Part shown: positions 52,933-62,302 of the stretch, in pieces
How the letters are laid out: each line of letters opens with the position of its first letter
How positions within the stretch are numbered: position 1 is the stretch's first letter
Assembly (NCBI GenBank): GCA_002296965.1
Contig: DBIW01000010.1
Coordinates: 7,453-71,452, forward strand
Reading direction: 5' to 3'
From: Treponema sp. UBA792
GTDB lineage: Bacteria; Spirochaetota; Spirochaetia; Treponematales; Treponemataceae
Length of the DNA stretch: 64,000 bases
The notes under the pieces: model-generated
Database searches by the model: none
What the model saw: only the letters and a program-made list of their open reading frames with translations
What the model was told of the DNA's origin: nothing
Translations under genes and position numbers: made by a program

Positions 52933-53356
52933 GAACATCCGGATTTTTTGTCCTGTGGCAGTTCTGGCAGCCGGTTATATGGACATGGCGGCTTCCGTCC
53001 GTCCTGTTGAAGAGTCTGGCGGTCAGGTTTCCGTCCTTCGGAACTGATTTTCCGCATACCGGGCATTTTCTTGAGAGTCCGTTTCCGCATATCGGCCAGC
53101 AGTGCGGGCAGCCGGAGATTGTGCAGAACTGGTCGGGAACATTCATCGGGCGGTACACCTTTGAAATGATGTTCTCTCCTTTTGCAAGAGGATGGCCGCA
53201 GAGCGGACATTTTGAGAATCCGTGTTTTCCCGCTGTGCCGTCCCGGTTTTTGGAACCGGTTTTCGCCCCGGAATTTTTTCTTCTGCGGATTTCGGCGTAT
53301 CCGGCAAGCAGCGCGATTATCAGGGCGGCCGCAGCTCCCATCGCAAGACAGTCCAT
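52925..53356 (-). CDS. Membrane-anchored zinc-ribbon protein
   Basis: 143 residues. An N-terminal membrane helix (AAAALIIALLAGY) is followed by a basic linker and then three CxxC-type pairs: CPLC, CPHC/CPIC-like clusters and CPVCGK, plus a final CQNC, enough for at least two zinc ribbons. The start may instead be five codons later. I do not recognise the family; it is likely a bitopic protein with the ribbons in the cytoplasm. Upstream of the HAD gene on the same strand. Confidence 0.75.
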   Translation of the reverse strand: MDCLAMGAAAALIIALLAGYAEIRRRKNSGAKTGSKNRDGTAGKHGFSKCPLCGHPLAKGENIISKVYRPMNVPDQFCTISGCPHCWPICGNGLSRKCPVCGKSVPKDGNLTARLFNRTDGSRHVHITGCQNCHRTKNPDVLV

Positions 53357-53467
53357 CCCGTGATATTATTGATGGAATCATCTTTTTGCAATAGAATATT
53401 CTTCCGGCTGTCATTGTCCGTGAGGAACTGTTCCCAAGGCGGTGAAGTTGTCCAAGGTGGAGGAAAA

Positions 53468-54808
53468 ATGAATATAATAGTTGTTGGCGGCGGCGGAAGA
53501 GAACACGCAATCTGCTGGAAATTGTCGCAGAGCCAGCTTGTGGACAGGATTTTTGTTGTGCCCGGAAACGGTGGCACCGCCACGGAGAACAAATGCGTAA
53601 ATGTAAATCCGAAGGACTGTGATTATATAAAGGAAGGCGAGAATCCGTGCGTTCAGATTGCGCGCCATGAGAACTGCCGGATGGCGGTGATAGGTCCGGA
53701 AGATCCGCTTGCCGAAGGTCTTGCCGATGAATTCTGGGCGGCGGAAATTCCGTGCGTCGGTCCCAAAAAGGCGGCGGCCCAGCTTGAGGCCAGCAAGGAC
53801 TTTGCAAAATCATTCATGAAGAAATACGGTGTGGCCTGCGCCGCAAGCGAGACTTTTACGGATTCCGCGTCTGCCTGCGCTTACATCCGGAAACACGGAG
53901 CACCGGTCGTGATAAAGGCGGACGGTCTTGCGGCAGGAAAAGGTGTCGTGGTCGCCGCCACGGAAACAGAGGCGCTTGCCGCGGTGGAGGACATAATGAA
54001 TTCCGGGCGTGTCGGTCCGGCCGGCCGCCGTGTCGTGATAGAGGATTATCTTGAGGGCGTGGAGATTTCCGTTCTTGCGGCGGTTTCCGTTACCCCCGAA
54101 TACGCTGTTCAGGGAAACGCGGTAATCGAGCCGTTTCTGCCTGCGCGTGATCACAAAAGGCTTATGGACGGAGCAAAAGGTCCGAACACCGGCGGAATGG
54201 GAGCGGTCTGTCCGCTTGATGACGTCGATGCCGGAACCATGGAGCTGTTCAGAAAGGACATCCTGGAGCCTACGCTGAACGGACTCATAAAGGAAAAATT
54301 CGACTACCGCGGATTCATATTTTTTGGCGTGATGATAACGAAAAACGGTCCGAAGCTGCTCGAATACAATGTTCGTCTCGGTGATCCTGAGACACAGGCT
54401 GTTCTTCCTCTGATGGATTTTGATTTTGCCGCGATGTGCTGCTCCGTCATGAACGGGACGCTGAAGAATTTTGAATTCAGGTGGAAAACAGGCTACCAGG
54501 TTGCTCCGGTGATGGTTTCCGGCGGTTATCCGGGAGCCTACAAAAAAGGAATTCCGATTGCCGTGAATGGAAAGCTGCTTGAAGGAAGAACTGCCAAAAT
54601 ATTCATAGCCGGAGCCGAGACGGGAAAACGCGGCGGAGACGATCTTCTTACAAGCGGCGGCCGTGTTCTTGCGTGCAGCGCATACGGAGCTACATTCCGC
54701 GAGGCATGGGAAAACGCATACTGCGGAATCTCCGCTGTGAAATTTGACGGAGCCTTCTTCCGTAAGGACATCGGTCTTCCTGGCGCGGCGGAAAGCGGAA
54801 AACTGTAA
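53468..54808 (+). CDS. purD: Phosphoribosylamine-glycine ligase
   Basis: 446 residues from the ATG at 53468 with a GGAGG site. It opens MNIIVVGGGGREHAICWKL, has the ATP-grasp blocks KADGLAAGKGVVVA and the signature RLGDPETQAVLPLMDFD, and GPNTGGMGA. PurD makes glycinamide ribonucleotide in purine synthesis. It is a little longer than the usual 425-430 residues. No other pur genes are nearby. Confidence 0.97.
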   Translation: MNIIVVGGGGREHAICWKLSQSQLVDRIFVVPGNGGTATENKCVNVNPKDCDYIKEGENPCVQIARHENCRMAVIGPEDPLAEGLADEFWAAEIPCVGPKKAAAQLEASKDFAKSFMKKYGVACAASETFTDSASACAYIRKHGAPVVIKADGLAAGKGVVVAATETEALAAVEDIMNSGRVGPAGRRVVIEDYLEGVEISVLAAVSVTPEYAVQGNAVIEPFLPARDHKRLMDGAKGPNTGGMGAVCPLDDVDAGTMELFRKDILEPTLNGLIKEKFDYRGFIFFGVMITKNGPKLLEYNVRLGDPETQAVLPLMDFDFAAMCCSVMNGTLKNFEFRWKTGYQVAPVMVSGGYPGAYKKGIPIAVNGKLLEGRTAKIFIAGAETGKRGGDDLLTSGGRVLACSAYGATFREAWENAYCGISAVKFDGAFFRKDIGLPGAAESGKL

Positions 54809-55033
54809 ATTATTTTGAAAACATGGAAAAGCGGAGCCGGAGGACAATATAAACAGAAAAACCGGTCCTGCATTTGGCGTTGCCGTTGCGGCGGCCACCG
54901 GCTGTTCGTGTGACCGTGTAACCGTGTTTCCCAATTCCATGTTTTTGTTATATACTGAAATGTGCTGTTCCCGGTTCCGCCTTTTCAGGACGGGAATTTC
55001 AGATAAATCCATAAACAGAATCTGGAGGACTCC

Positions 55034-55999
55034 ATGATAGAGGTTTCCCACGTTTCCCGGAATTTCGGGACGTTCCGTGCGGTAAATGACATCAGTTTTT
55101 CTATTCCTACCGGTCAGATTGTCGGTCTTTTGGGACCGAACGGTGCCGGAAAAACAACCACGATGCGGATGATTACCGGTTTTCTTGCGCCTTCCGAGGG
55201 TAAGGTTCTTATAGACGGAATGGATATTTCGGAATTTTCGGTCGAGGCTAAGAAAAAAATAGGTTATATGCCGGAATCAGCGCCTTTATACAGTGACATG
55301 ATTGTGGAGGATTATCTCCGGTATGTCGCAGAAATTCACGGCGAGAATCCGGATGAGAAGGTTCCGTTTCTGTGCGCGGAATGCGGGCTTAAAGAGGTGA
55401 TGAGCAAGAATATAAGCGACCTGTCGCGCGGAAACAGGCAGCGCGTCTCGCTTGCCCACGCGCTCATGCATGATCCGGAAATTCTTGTGCTTGATGAGCC
55501 GACCGGCGGACTTGATCCGAATCAGGTTGAGGATGTCCGCGCCATAATCAAGGAAATAGGAAAGACTCGGACGGTAATCGTGTCAACTCATATATTGAGC
55601 GAGGTCGAGATGCTCTGTAGCCGGGTGATTATAATCTCCGGCGGGAAAGTTGTGGCGGACAGTCCGACCGAGGAGCTGAAGGAGCGTTTTGGACATGAGA
55701 TTTCCGTCAGGATTTCTGTTTCAGGCTGCGATCCTGACAGGCTTGTTGAAATTCTTTCTTCGGTTGAAGGCGTCGCGTCCGTGACAAAGACCCGTCCGGA
55801 TTCGGTTGTTTCCGGCGGAGCGGAGCTTGCGGGGGCGATTGTCGCTGTAAAGGGAAACGAGGAAATCCGTCCGGCGCTTTTTGCCAGGCTCGTGGCCGAA
55901 GAACTTGTGATTTACGAGATGTCCGTCCAGCGCAACAGTCTTGAGGATGTGTTCCATGTTCTTACTGCTGATAAAGGTGAGGTAAAGTCAGATGAGTAG
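55034..55999 (+). CDS. ABC exporter ATPase, Gld-like
   Basis: 321 residues. Walker A GPNGAGKTT, a non-standard signature LSRGNRQR in place of LSGGxxQR, Walker B ILVLDEPTGGLDP, and an H-loop in VSTHIL. The C-terminal 80 residues are an extra regulatory domain common in GldA/CcmA-type ATPases. A GGAGG site precedes it and the end overlaps the permease gene by eight bases. Confidence 0.92.
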   Translation: MIEVSHVSRNFGTFRAVNDISFSIPTGQIVGLLGPNGAGKTTTMRMITGFLAPSEGKVLIDGMDISEFSVEAKKKIGYMPESAPLYSDMIVEDYLRYVAEIHGENPDEKVPFLCAECGLKEVMSKNISDLSRGNRQRVSLAHALMHDPEILVLDEPTGGLDPNQVEDVRAIIKEIGKTRTVIVSTHILSEVEMLCSRVIIISGGKVVADSPTEELKERFGHEISVRISVSGCDPDRLVEILSSVEGVASVTKTRPDSVVSGGAELAGAIVAVKGNEEIRPALFARLVAEELVIYEMSVQRNSLEDVFHVLTADKGEVKSDE

Positions 56000-56732
56000 A
56001 AATTCTTCCCAGAAGAAACGTTGTCCTGCGCTGATAATCATGCGCCGGGAGCTTCAGTCATATTTTTCGGGGCCGACGGCCTATATTGTCACCGGACTTT
56101 TCCTTGTGATTTCCGGAATAACATTCTTCTCCACGTTCTTTATACAGAACCGTGCCGAGCTGCGCGGATTTTTCTCCCTGCTTCCGCTGCTTCTGTCATT
56201 TTTTGTTCCCGCTCTTACAATGCGTCTTTTTGCCGAGGAGAAGCGCAGCGGTTCAATCGAGACGCTTATGACGCTTCCCGTGACCGAGTCGGATGTCGTG
56301 GCTGGAAAATACATGGCCGCCGTTGTATGCACGCTCACTATGATTGCGCCGACTCTTTTCTATGTGGTGACGGCGGCTGTTTTCGGAAGTCCGGATTACG
56401 GTCCTGTTGTCGGCGGATATATCGGCGCGGTTTTTCTGAGCGCGGCTTTCTGTGCGGTCGGAATTTTTGCGTCATCCGTTACGAAAAACCAGATTATCGC
56501 GTTTTTTACTGCGTTCATAATATGCATTGTTCTTACGATGATAGACACATTCCTGATTGTGCTGCCGGCATCGGCCGTCAGCTTTCTGTCCTATCTCTCG
56601 GCGAATTCCCATTTCACCTCAATCTCAAGGGGAATAATAGACACGAGGGATCTGCTTTATTTTGTTTCGCTTACAGCCCTGTTTTTTGTTCTTACCGTAA
56701 AGGTCGAGCAGCGGGAAAGGAATGGGAGATAA
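55992..56732 (+). CDS. ABC-2 permease, GldF-like
   Basis: 246 residues with six predicted helices and the cytoplasmic SGSIETLMTLPVTESDVVAGK block that is typical of GldF/NosY-type permeases. Inner membrane; partner of the ATPase upstream. It ends four bases before the next gene. Confidence 0.9.
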   Translation: MSRNSSQKKRCPALIIMRRELQSYFSGPTAYIVTGLFLVISGITFFSTFFIQNRAELRGFFSLLPLLLSFFVPALTMRLFAEEKRSGSIETLMTLPVTESDVVAGKYMAAVVCTLTMIAPTLFYVVTAAVFGSPDYGPVVGGYIGAVFLSAAFCAVGIFASSVTKNQIIAFFTAFIICIVLTMIDTFLIVLPASAVSFLSYLSANSHFTSISRGIIDTRDLLYFVSLTALFFVLTVKVEQRERNGR

Positions 56733-56736
56733 TCCG

Positions 56737-58845
56737 ATGAAGAAATTTGTAGAATGGCTTAAAAGTCCCAGAAGTGATTTTCTGTTTTTTATAATTCTGC
56801 TTGTTCTGGCGAATATCGCCGGACACAATGCATTCCTGCGTTTTGACATGACGGCGCCCAAGTCGTATTCGCTTTCGCGCTCAAGCCGCGAGCTGGTCAG
56901 GAATCTTGAGCAGCCGCTTTCCGTCCGTGTTTTCTTTGACAGTTCGCTTCCGTCTCCGTACAACAGCACTGCGCAATATGTAAAGGATATGCTGGTCGAG
57001 TACAAGGGCGCCGCGAACCGGAATTTTTCCGTGACATATATGGATATGTCCAAGGAGAAAAGCCGCCAGCTTGCCGGTGATTACGGTCTGCGCCAGATTC
57101 AGATTCAGGAGGTCAAGAACAACGAGATAGGATTCAAGCAGGTTTACATGGGGCTTGTCCTTTCCTATGGAGACGGAATCGAGCTTCTGGATGCGGTCAC
57201 CACGTCCGACGGATTTGAATACAAATTCACGTCTACCGTATCAAAGATGGTTTCGACTGCCGACACGCTTGCCGGTCTTGCTTCCGGTGATAATATTTCG
57301 CTTACGCTCTATCTGAGCGAGCCGCTCAAGTCTATGAGAATTTCCGGAGCGGATCAGGCTGCCGAGGTTGTGGAGAATGCGTTCCGTTCGGTGAACAGGC
57401 AGAATCAGGATAGGCTGACTTTCTCTTCTGTCAGTCCGTCTTCCGCCGAGGCCGCCGCGCTTGTGGATAAATACGGGCTTCAGGGAATTCAGTATAAGAA
57501 TTCTTACGGCGAATATGATACCGCCGTTGTGGGACTTGTCCTTGAGCATGGGGACAATTTCCGGGTCCTTCCGGTTTATGTTCAGAATGTTCTGTTCGGA
57601 TATGCGGTTTCCGGCCTTGAAGGTCTTGAGGACACGATAAACAAAAGTCTCCAGAGCCTTCTGTCGAATGTCCAGGAAATCGGGTATATTGTCGGTCACA
57701 ATGAGCTTGACGTTACGAATGAACGTCAGGCCGCGAATTTTGACAAGCTTGTGTCCGGAATGTATTCCCTTGTGGAGATTAATCTGGCGGAGGAGGATAT
57801 TCCCGCCGGAATGAATTCCATCATCATAAACGGACCTCAGACTGACTTTTCCGATGCGGAGCTTTATAAGATTGATCAGTTTGTAATGCGCGGCGGAAAT
57901 GTGATGTTCTTTGTCGATTCTTTCCTTGAGGACAAGGTTTCCGGCGGCGGTTATTACCAGATGCCTTCCTACATCGCCAACGACAATACTCTTGACAAGC
58001 TGCTGAATGCTTACGGCGTAAAGCGGAATTTCGACATTGTAATGGACAAGCAGTGTTACGAAAGCTCAAATTCCCAGTATGGAAAACTTTCAATGTATTG
58101 GGTGCCGGTTCTTCAGAAAAACCAGCTTGCCAGAAAGAATGTGATTACGGACAATCTTGGGTATGTGATAATGCTTCAGAATGGGTCGATTGATGTCTCG
58201 GAGGCTGAGGCGGCGAAGGATGTTTCTGTTACGGTGCTTGCGCGTTCTTCCGACGAGTCCTGGACCGAGACGGAGAACATAATGCTGAATCCCGTCATGC
58301 TGAATCCTCCTCAGGCTGATGAGCTCAGGCCGTATAATCTTGCGGTTCTTCTTGAAGGCCGTTTCTCCAGCGCGTTCGACAAGGCTCCTGCGGCCGATGA
58401 TGGAGAAGGCGCGGCTCAGGGCGGAGACGGTGATTCTTCCGGAATTCTCACCGACAGCCATATCAGTTCGGGCGTTCTTCCGGGAAAAATCTTTGTCACG
58501 GGCTCTTCGTATATAACAACCTATCAGGTTCTTGACGACAAAGGCGAGAGTCCGATCGGAATGTTCCTGATGAATGTGGTCGATTATCTGAACGGAAATG
58601 CGGATCTCTGCGCAATGCGCACAAAAGGCCTTTCGCTGAACACGCTGACGCTCCAGAATCCTGTACTTGCCCAGATTTTCAAATGTTTCAACCAGTTCGG
58701 ACTTGTTCTGATTGTGGCTGTGGCCGGTCTGATTGTCTGGCGTGCGCGCACAAGGCGCAGGAATCAGATAAGACTCCGCTATAATCCGGACGACAGGCGC
58801 GAATTCTCCTCAAAGAGGGAAGAGCCGGTTAATGACGGCGAGTGA
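56737..58845 (+). CDS. GldG-like exported ABC auxiliary protein
   Basis: 702 residues from the ATG at 56737 (GGGAGAT about seven bases before). One membrane helix near the N-terminus and one near the C-terminus (FNQFGLVLIVAVAGLIVWRAR) bracket a large periplasmic part with the DxT/KxxSLS-type start (DMTAPKSYSLSRSSRELV) seen in GldG/ABC auxiliary proteins. It partly repeats itself: QVYMGLVLSYGDGIELLD and TAVVGLVLEHGDNFRVLP are related blocks. Function: in gliding bacteria it works with GldA and GldF; here the cargo is unknown. Confidence 0.87.
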   Translation: MKKFVEWLKSPRSDFLFFIILLVLANIAGHNAFLRFDMTAPKSYSLSRSSRELVRNLEQPLSVRVFFDSSLPSPYNSTAQYVKDMLVEYKGAANRNFSVTYMDMSKEKSRQLAGDYGLRQIQIQEVKNNEIGFKQVYMGLVLSYGDGIELLDAVTTSDGFEYKFTSTVSKMVSTADTLAGLASGDNISLTLYLSEPLKSMRISGADQAAEVVENAFRSVNRQNQDRLTFSSVSPSSAEAAALVDKYGLQGIQYKNSYGEYDTAVVGLVLEHGDNFRVLPVYVQNVLFGYAVSGLEGLEDTINKSLQSLLSNVQEIGYIVGHNELDVTNERQAANFDKLVSGMYSLVEINLAEEDIPAGMNSIIINGPQTDFSDAELYKIDQFVMRGGNVMFFVDSFLEDKVSGGGYYQMPSYIANDNTLDKLLNAYGVKRNFDIVMDKQCYESSNSQYGKLSMYWVPVLQKNQLARKNVITDNLGYVIMLQNGSIDVSEAEAAKDVSVTVLARSSDESWTETENIMLNPVMLNPPQADELRPYNLAVLLEGRFSSAFDKAPAADDGEGAAQGGDGDSSGILTDSHISSGVLPGKIFVTGSSYITTYQVLDDKGESPIGMFLMNVVDYLNGNADLCAMRTKGLSLNTLTLQNPVLAQIFKCFNQFGLVLIVAVAGLIVWRARTRRRNQIRLRYNPDDRREFSSKREEPVNDGE

Positions 58846-58864
58846 CAGAATGGAGGTTTTTCAG

Positions 58865-59785
58865 ATGAGATTACGTAAAATATTGCTGCTTTCCGGCTGC
58901 GCGGTTCTTCTCTGCGTTTGCGTGCTGCAGTGTGTCGCCGCGGCGCGTGATTCGGCCAAGGTTTTTGAGATTGATTCCGAGCCGGACGAGATTCTTATTG
59001 ACAACGCCGGTTCCGTGGTGAAGCTTGTCCAGCAGGACGGAAAATGGTTCGTTGGAGAAAGGCTTTATCCGGCTAACGAAAGTTCCGTGGATTCAATTAA
59101 GAATTCGCTTATGAAAATCACTGCTCTTGATAAGGTCGGAAAGCTTTCTGATGATTCGGTCATGAGCCGCTATGACCTTGGCGAAACAAAACGTATAAAC
59201 GTTACGGCAAAGGCCGGCGGCGAGATCCTGCGTTCTGTCTCCGTGGGAAAGGCGTCATCCACCGGTGCCCAGAGCTATGTGGTGTTTGACGGCGGAAATG
59301 ACATTTATCTTGTGTCCGGAAATCTGAATTCGGAATTCTCAAAGACGGTCGAGGAGCTGCGCAGCAAGATTGTGTACAAGACTGAGGCCGACGGAATTTC
59401 TTCCGTTTCGGTGACGGATTTTACGGGCGGAACGGAAAAGACATGGTCGGTGTCACGCAGCGGAAGCGGCGAGGATACGGTATGGAATTTTTCCGGCGAC
59501 AAGGTCCAGGTTGATCCTGTAAAGGCGTCTGACTGGTTCAGAAGCGTGTCGGCGCTTTCTATCGCGGCGTGGCTGGGAGAAGACGAGGCTGTGTCCGGCA
59601 CAAGACAGTATTCGGTGAGAATTTCCTCCACGGACGAAATCCTTCTTGATATTTATCATGTTCCGGAAAATGACGGCGAGTCCGAATATTATTACGGCTC
59701 ATGCAGCAGCACGCCGTATAAATTCAAGGTTCCCGGATATGTCGTCCAGAAATTCCAGAAGAAGCCCGGTGATTTTGAAAAATGA
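58865..59785 (+). CDS. DUF4340 exported protein
   Basis: 306 residues from the ATG at 58865, chosen for its GGAGG site; earlier in-frame ATGs at 58832 and 58850 overlap the gldG-like gene. One N-terminal membrane helix, then repeated DUF4340 units (WFVGERLYPANESSVDSI; VMSRYDLGE). DUF4340 proteins are regular partners of GldG-like genes. The stop overlaps pth by four bases (ATGA). Confidence 0.87.
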   Translation: MRLRKILLLSGCAVLLCVCVLQCVAAARDSAKVFEIDSEPDEILIDNAGSVVKLVQQDGKWFVGERLYPANESSVDSIKNSLMKITALDKVGKLSDDSVMSRYDLGETKRINVTAKAGGEILRSVSVGKASSTGAQSYVVFDGGNDIYLVSGNLNSEFSKTVEELRSKIVYKTEADGISSVSVTDFTGGTEKTWSVSRSGSGEDTVWNFSGDKVQVDPVKASDWFRSVSALSIAAWLGEDEAVSGTRQYSVRISSTDEILLDIYHVPENDGESEYYYGSCSSTPYKFKVPGYVVQKFQKKPGDFEK

Positions 59786-60435
59786 TAGAACTGGTTGCTT
59801 TTCTTGGAAATTATGGCCGCGAATATGAGAAATCCAGACATAATGTGGCATGGCTTTTTGAGAATTCGCTGCCTTTTTCCGGCAGGCTTTCATGGCAGGA
59901 GAAATTCAAGGGAGAAATAGCATCCGTTTCTCCTGACCAGCTTGCGCAGTGGGCGTGTGATTCGGGAATTCTTTCTGCAAAAAACGGAGAACCTGTCAGT
60001 GTTCCCGACGGCGCTCCGTCCCGTATTTATTTTCTCAAGCCGCTGACATATATGAATCTTTCCGGCGACAGCATAATAGAAGCTGTGAATTTCTATAAGC
60101 TCAAGCCTGAGAATGTTCTTGTCGTTCATGATGAGCTGGAGCTTGCGCCCGGATTTGTCAGCTTCAAATGGTCGGGAGGACTCGGCGGCCACAACGGACT
60201 CCGTTCAACAAAAGCCGTGCTTAATACGCCTGATTTCTGGCGGCTCCGTTTCGGAATAGGCCGTCCGGTTCATGACGATGTTGCGGGGTATGTCCTTGGA
60301 AATTTTTCTTCCGATGAGCAGATAATTCTGTCCCAGGTTTTTCCGCAGGCTGCCGGGCTTTTCTGCCGTGCGCTTCTTGCAAAGGATCCGGGGCGGCTGC
60401 TTCCGGAGTGGTCAAAGAAAAAACTTTCCTCATGA
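59782..60435 (+). CDS. pth: Peptidyl-tRNA hydrolase
   Basis: 217 residues. The catalytic His is in SRHNVAW, the Asn in TYMNLSG, the Asp in VVHDELEL, and GGHNGLRS and FWRLRFGIGRP complete the site. It recycles peptidyl-tRNA released from stalled ribosomes. Its ATGA overlap with the DUF4340 gene makes it part of the ABC cassette operon, though its job is housekeeping. An insert of about 25 residues lies between the His and Asn blocks. Confidence 0.96.
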   Translation: MIELVAFLGNYGREYEKSRHNVAWLFENSLPFSGRLSWQEKFKGEIASVSPDQLAQWACDSGILSAKNGEPVSVPDGAPSRIYFLKPLTYMNLSGDSIIEAVNFYKLKPENVLVVHDELELAPGFVSFKWSGGLGGHNGLRSTKAVLNTPDFWRLRFGIGRPVHDDVAGYVLGNFSSDEQIILSQVFPQAAGLFCRALLAKDPGRLLPEWSKKKLSS

Positions 60436-60509
60436 GCGGATGTTCTGTCCGTTCCGTTTGAGGATTGCCGCGGTTTTATTTCAGTCGAAATTTTGGAGTG
60501 TGATGTGAA

Positions 60510-61754
60510 ATGAAAAAAGAATTTTATGATTCGGTAAAGAAGGAGCTTGTCGGGAATATTCTTCCTTATTGGGAGAAATATTCAAGGGATACGGTGAATG
60601 AGGGTTTTTTCGGCGATATTGACAACGACAACCGTCAGGACGGTGACGTCAGCCGTTCTATTGTCATGACCTCGCGGTTTCTTTGGGCTTACAGTTCCGC
60701 GGCAAGGCTTCTGGGTGACAGTTCGCTTCTTGGCATGGCGGATTTCGCCTATAAGGTCATAAAGGAAAAGTATATTGACAGGGTGAATGGCGGTGTCTAC
60801 TGGTCGGTCCGCCCTGACGGAACGCCTGATGTCCGCAAGAAGCAGATTTATGGCGAGGCGTTCTGCTGTTACGGACTTTCCGAGTATGCCGCTGCCGTAA
60901 GGGAATTCCGAGGCGCGGATTCCTGTGCGCAGGAGGCGATGGATTCGGCGCTTGCAATTTTTGAATTTCTGGAGAAATATGCGCTTGATCCTGCTGACGG
61001 AGGCTATGTCGAGGCGCGCGCTGAAAACTGGGCGGTCACGGATGATATGCTTCTTTCCAAAAAAGACATGAACTGTCCAAAATCCATGAACACAAATCTT
61101 CACGTCATGGAGGCATACACCAATCTGCATCGAACCTTGCCTGTCGTCTGTCCGGAAAGAATGGAGGAGAGAAAATCCGTCGGCAAATCACTCGCGGCGC
61201 TTATAATCGTCACTGTGGAGAAAATTCTTCAGAAAAACGGTCATCTCGGAATGTTCTTCAACATGAAGTGGAATCTTCTTGATGACGAGATTTCTTATGG
61301 CCATGACATCGAGGCGAGCTGGCTTCTTTGGGAGGCGGCCGTGGAGCTTGGTGATGAGCCTCTGAAGGAACGTATCCGTCCGACCGTTCTTTATATGGTG
61401 GATGTCGCGCTTGCCGAGGGAACGGATTCCGGATCAGGCGCCATGGAGAATTTCACGAAAGGCGGAAAGCGTGACAGAACCCGTATCTGGTGGAATCAGG
61501 CCGAGGCGTTGAACGGATTTTATAATGCATGGCTTATGACCGGACTCAAAAAATATGCGGATGCCTGCGAGCTTCAGTGGAAGTGGATAGAGGAGCATCA
61601 GGTTGACCGGAAAGGCGGTGAATGGTGGGCGGCTGTCTCTCCTGACGGAAAACCGGATTTACAGGAACCTAAGGGCGGAAACTGGAAAACCGCATATCAT
61701 TCGGCCAGAGCTTGCATCGTCACGCTTGAGTCCGTCCGGGATGAAGCGAAATAG
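60510..61754 (+). CDS. Cellobiose 2-epimerase (AGE family)
   Basis: 414 residues forming an alpha/alpha barrel. CPKSMNTNLHVMEAYTNL, SYGHDIEASWLLWEAA, WWNQAEALNGF and the final KTAYHSARACI carry the active-site histidines and tryptophans of cellobiose epimerases. These turn a reducing-end glucose into mannose for phosphorolysis of mannan-type disaccharides. No signal peptide, so cytoplasmic. A TTGGAG site lies 10-15 bases upstream. Confidence 0.9.
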   Translation: MKKEFYDSVKKELVGNILPYWEKYSRDTVNEGFFGDIDNDNRQDGDVSRSIVMTSRFLWAYSSAARLLGDSSLLGMADFAYKVIKEKYIDRVNGGVYWSVRPDGTPDVRKKQIYGEAFCCYGLSEYAAAVREFRGADSCAQEAMDSALAIFEFLEKYALDPADGGYVEARAENWAVTDDMLLSKKDMNCPKSMNTNLHVMEAYTNLHRTLPVVCPERMEERKSVGKSLAALIIVTVEKILQKNGHLGMFFNMKWNLLDDEISYGHDIEASWLLWEAAVELGDEPLKERIRPTVLYMVDVALAEGTDSGSGAMENFTKGGKRDRTRIWWNQAEALNGFYNAWLMTGLKKYADACELQWKWIEEHQVDRKGGEWWAAVSPDGKPDLQEPKGGNWKTAYHSARACIVTLESVRDEAK

Positions 61755-61802
61755 AATAATATAATTGCCCTGAATTTCGGGTTTTAGAAAAATTTACAAA
61801 AA

Positions 61803-61859
61803 ACGCGTAATTCTTTTTAAACGAGCAATGGCTCCATCTCAGAAAAAGGAATTACGCGT
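61803..61859. repeat. Inverted repeat at the edge of the AT-rich gap
   Basis: ACGCGTAATTCTTTTT (61803-61818) pairs with AAAAAGGAATTACGCGT (61843-61859) with one bulged base. The loop holds a smaller GAGC/GCTC hairpin. It could be paired ends of a small mobile element or a strong structure after the epimerase gene; there is no proper T tract after the 3' arm. Confidence 0.7.
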
Positions 61860-62087
61860 ATGTATAATCAAATTTGTAACACATCTAAAGAATTAAGGGA
61901 TAATGAAATACAAATTGTTTTTCGACGATTCCTTTGAACCTAAAAAACTCCTATATGTATTCAACAAAAAGAAGCTATAGAAGATTTAAAACAGGCTTAC
62001 TATTTGATCCGAGCCTCAAGTGCATCTTTTATTATACAAAACAGAAAGATAAAGGCATATATAAAATATATTCATATAAAAAAATAA
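61860..62087 (+). pseudogene. Possible decayed small gene in the AT-rich gap
   Basis: Reading from the ATG at 61860 gives 25 residues to a TGA, then a TAA two codons on, and then 47 open codons in the same frame ending in TAA at 62087. The amino-acid composition (KELRDNEIQIV; KEAIEDLKQAYYLIR) looks protein-like, but AT-rich DNA can give such frames by chance. No family recognised. The gap from 61755 to 62427 has no other coding sequence that I can support. Confidence 0.25.
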
Positions 62088-62197
62088 TTGGTTGATTGTA
62101 ATATCAAGTTGAAACAAGATATTTAAGCAGCATTTCTATGTGAAGCGCAGCTTTATCTTGGAATCTGCTTGCTTCTATATCTTTTTTCTCAATTTTG

Positions 62198-62251
62198 AAC
62201 AAGAAGACACCCTCTTTCAGGCAGATTCAGGTTGTTTTCTTGTTTTTTTTT
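62198..62251 (+). terminator. Strong intrinsic terminator before the par genes
   Basis: AACAAGAAGACACC (62198-62211) pairs with GGTTGTTTTCTTGTT (62230-62244) with one bulge and one G-T pair, then a T run to 62251. No complete gene lies upstream of it, so it probably belongs to the decayed sequence or to a small RNA. Confidence 0.75.
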
Positions 62252-62302
62252 GCCCATCTCATCCTATTGGGGATTTCCGGGTTCGATTCCCGGGGCTTGG
62301 GC
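62252..62302 (+). other. tRNA T-arm-like sequence, possible attachment-site relic
   Basis: CCGGG (62277-62281), loop TTCGATT, CCCGG (62289-62293) is a perfect tRNA T arm. Farther out, GCCCA (62252-62256) can pair with TGGGC (62298-62302), and ATCC/GGAT form a small arm between. D and anticodon arms are missing, so this is not a working tRNA. It lies 126 bases before parA, where an integrated element's attachment site would be expected. A TAGGC/GCCTA inverted repeat (62304-62317) follows at once. Confidence 0.45.

Noticed and set aside
53424-53434. GGAACTGTTCC as a LexA-type box upstream of purD
   Set aside because: Short, with the wrong spacing for a known SOS box and upstream of a purine gene; likely chance.
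62252-62302. A functional tRNA gene
   Set aside because: Only a T arm and a possible short acceptor pairing are present; D and anticodon arms are missing and the total is 51 bases.
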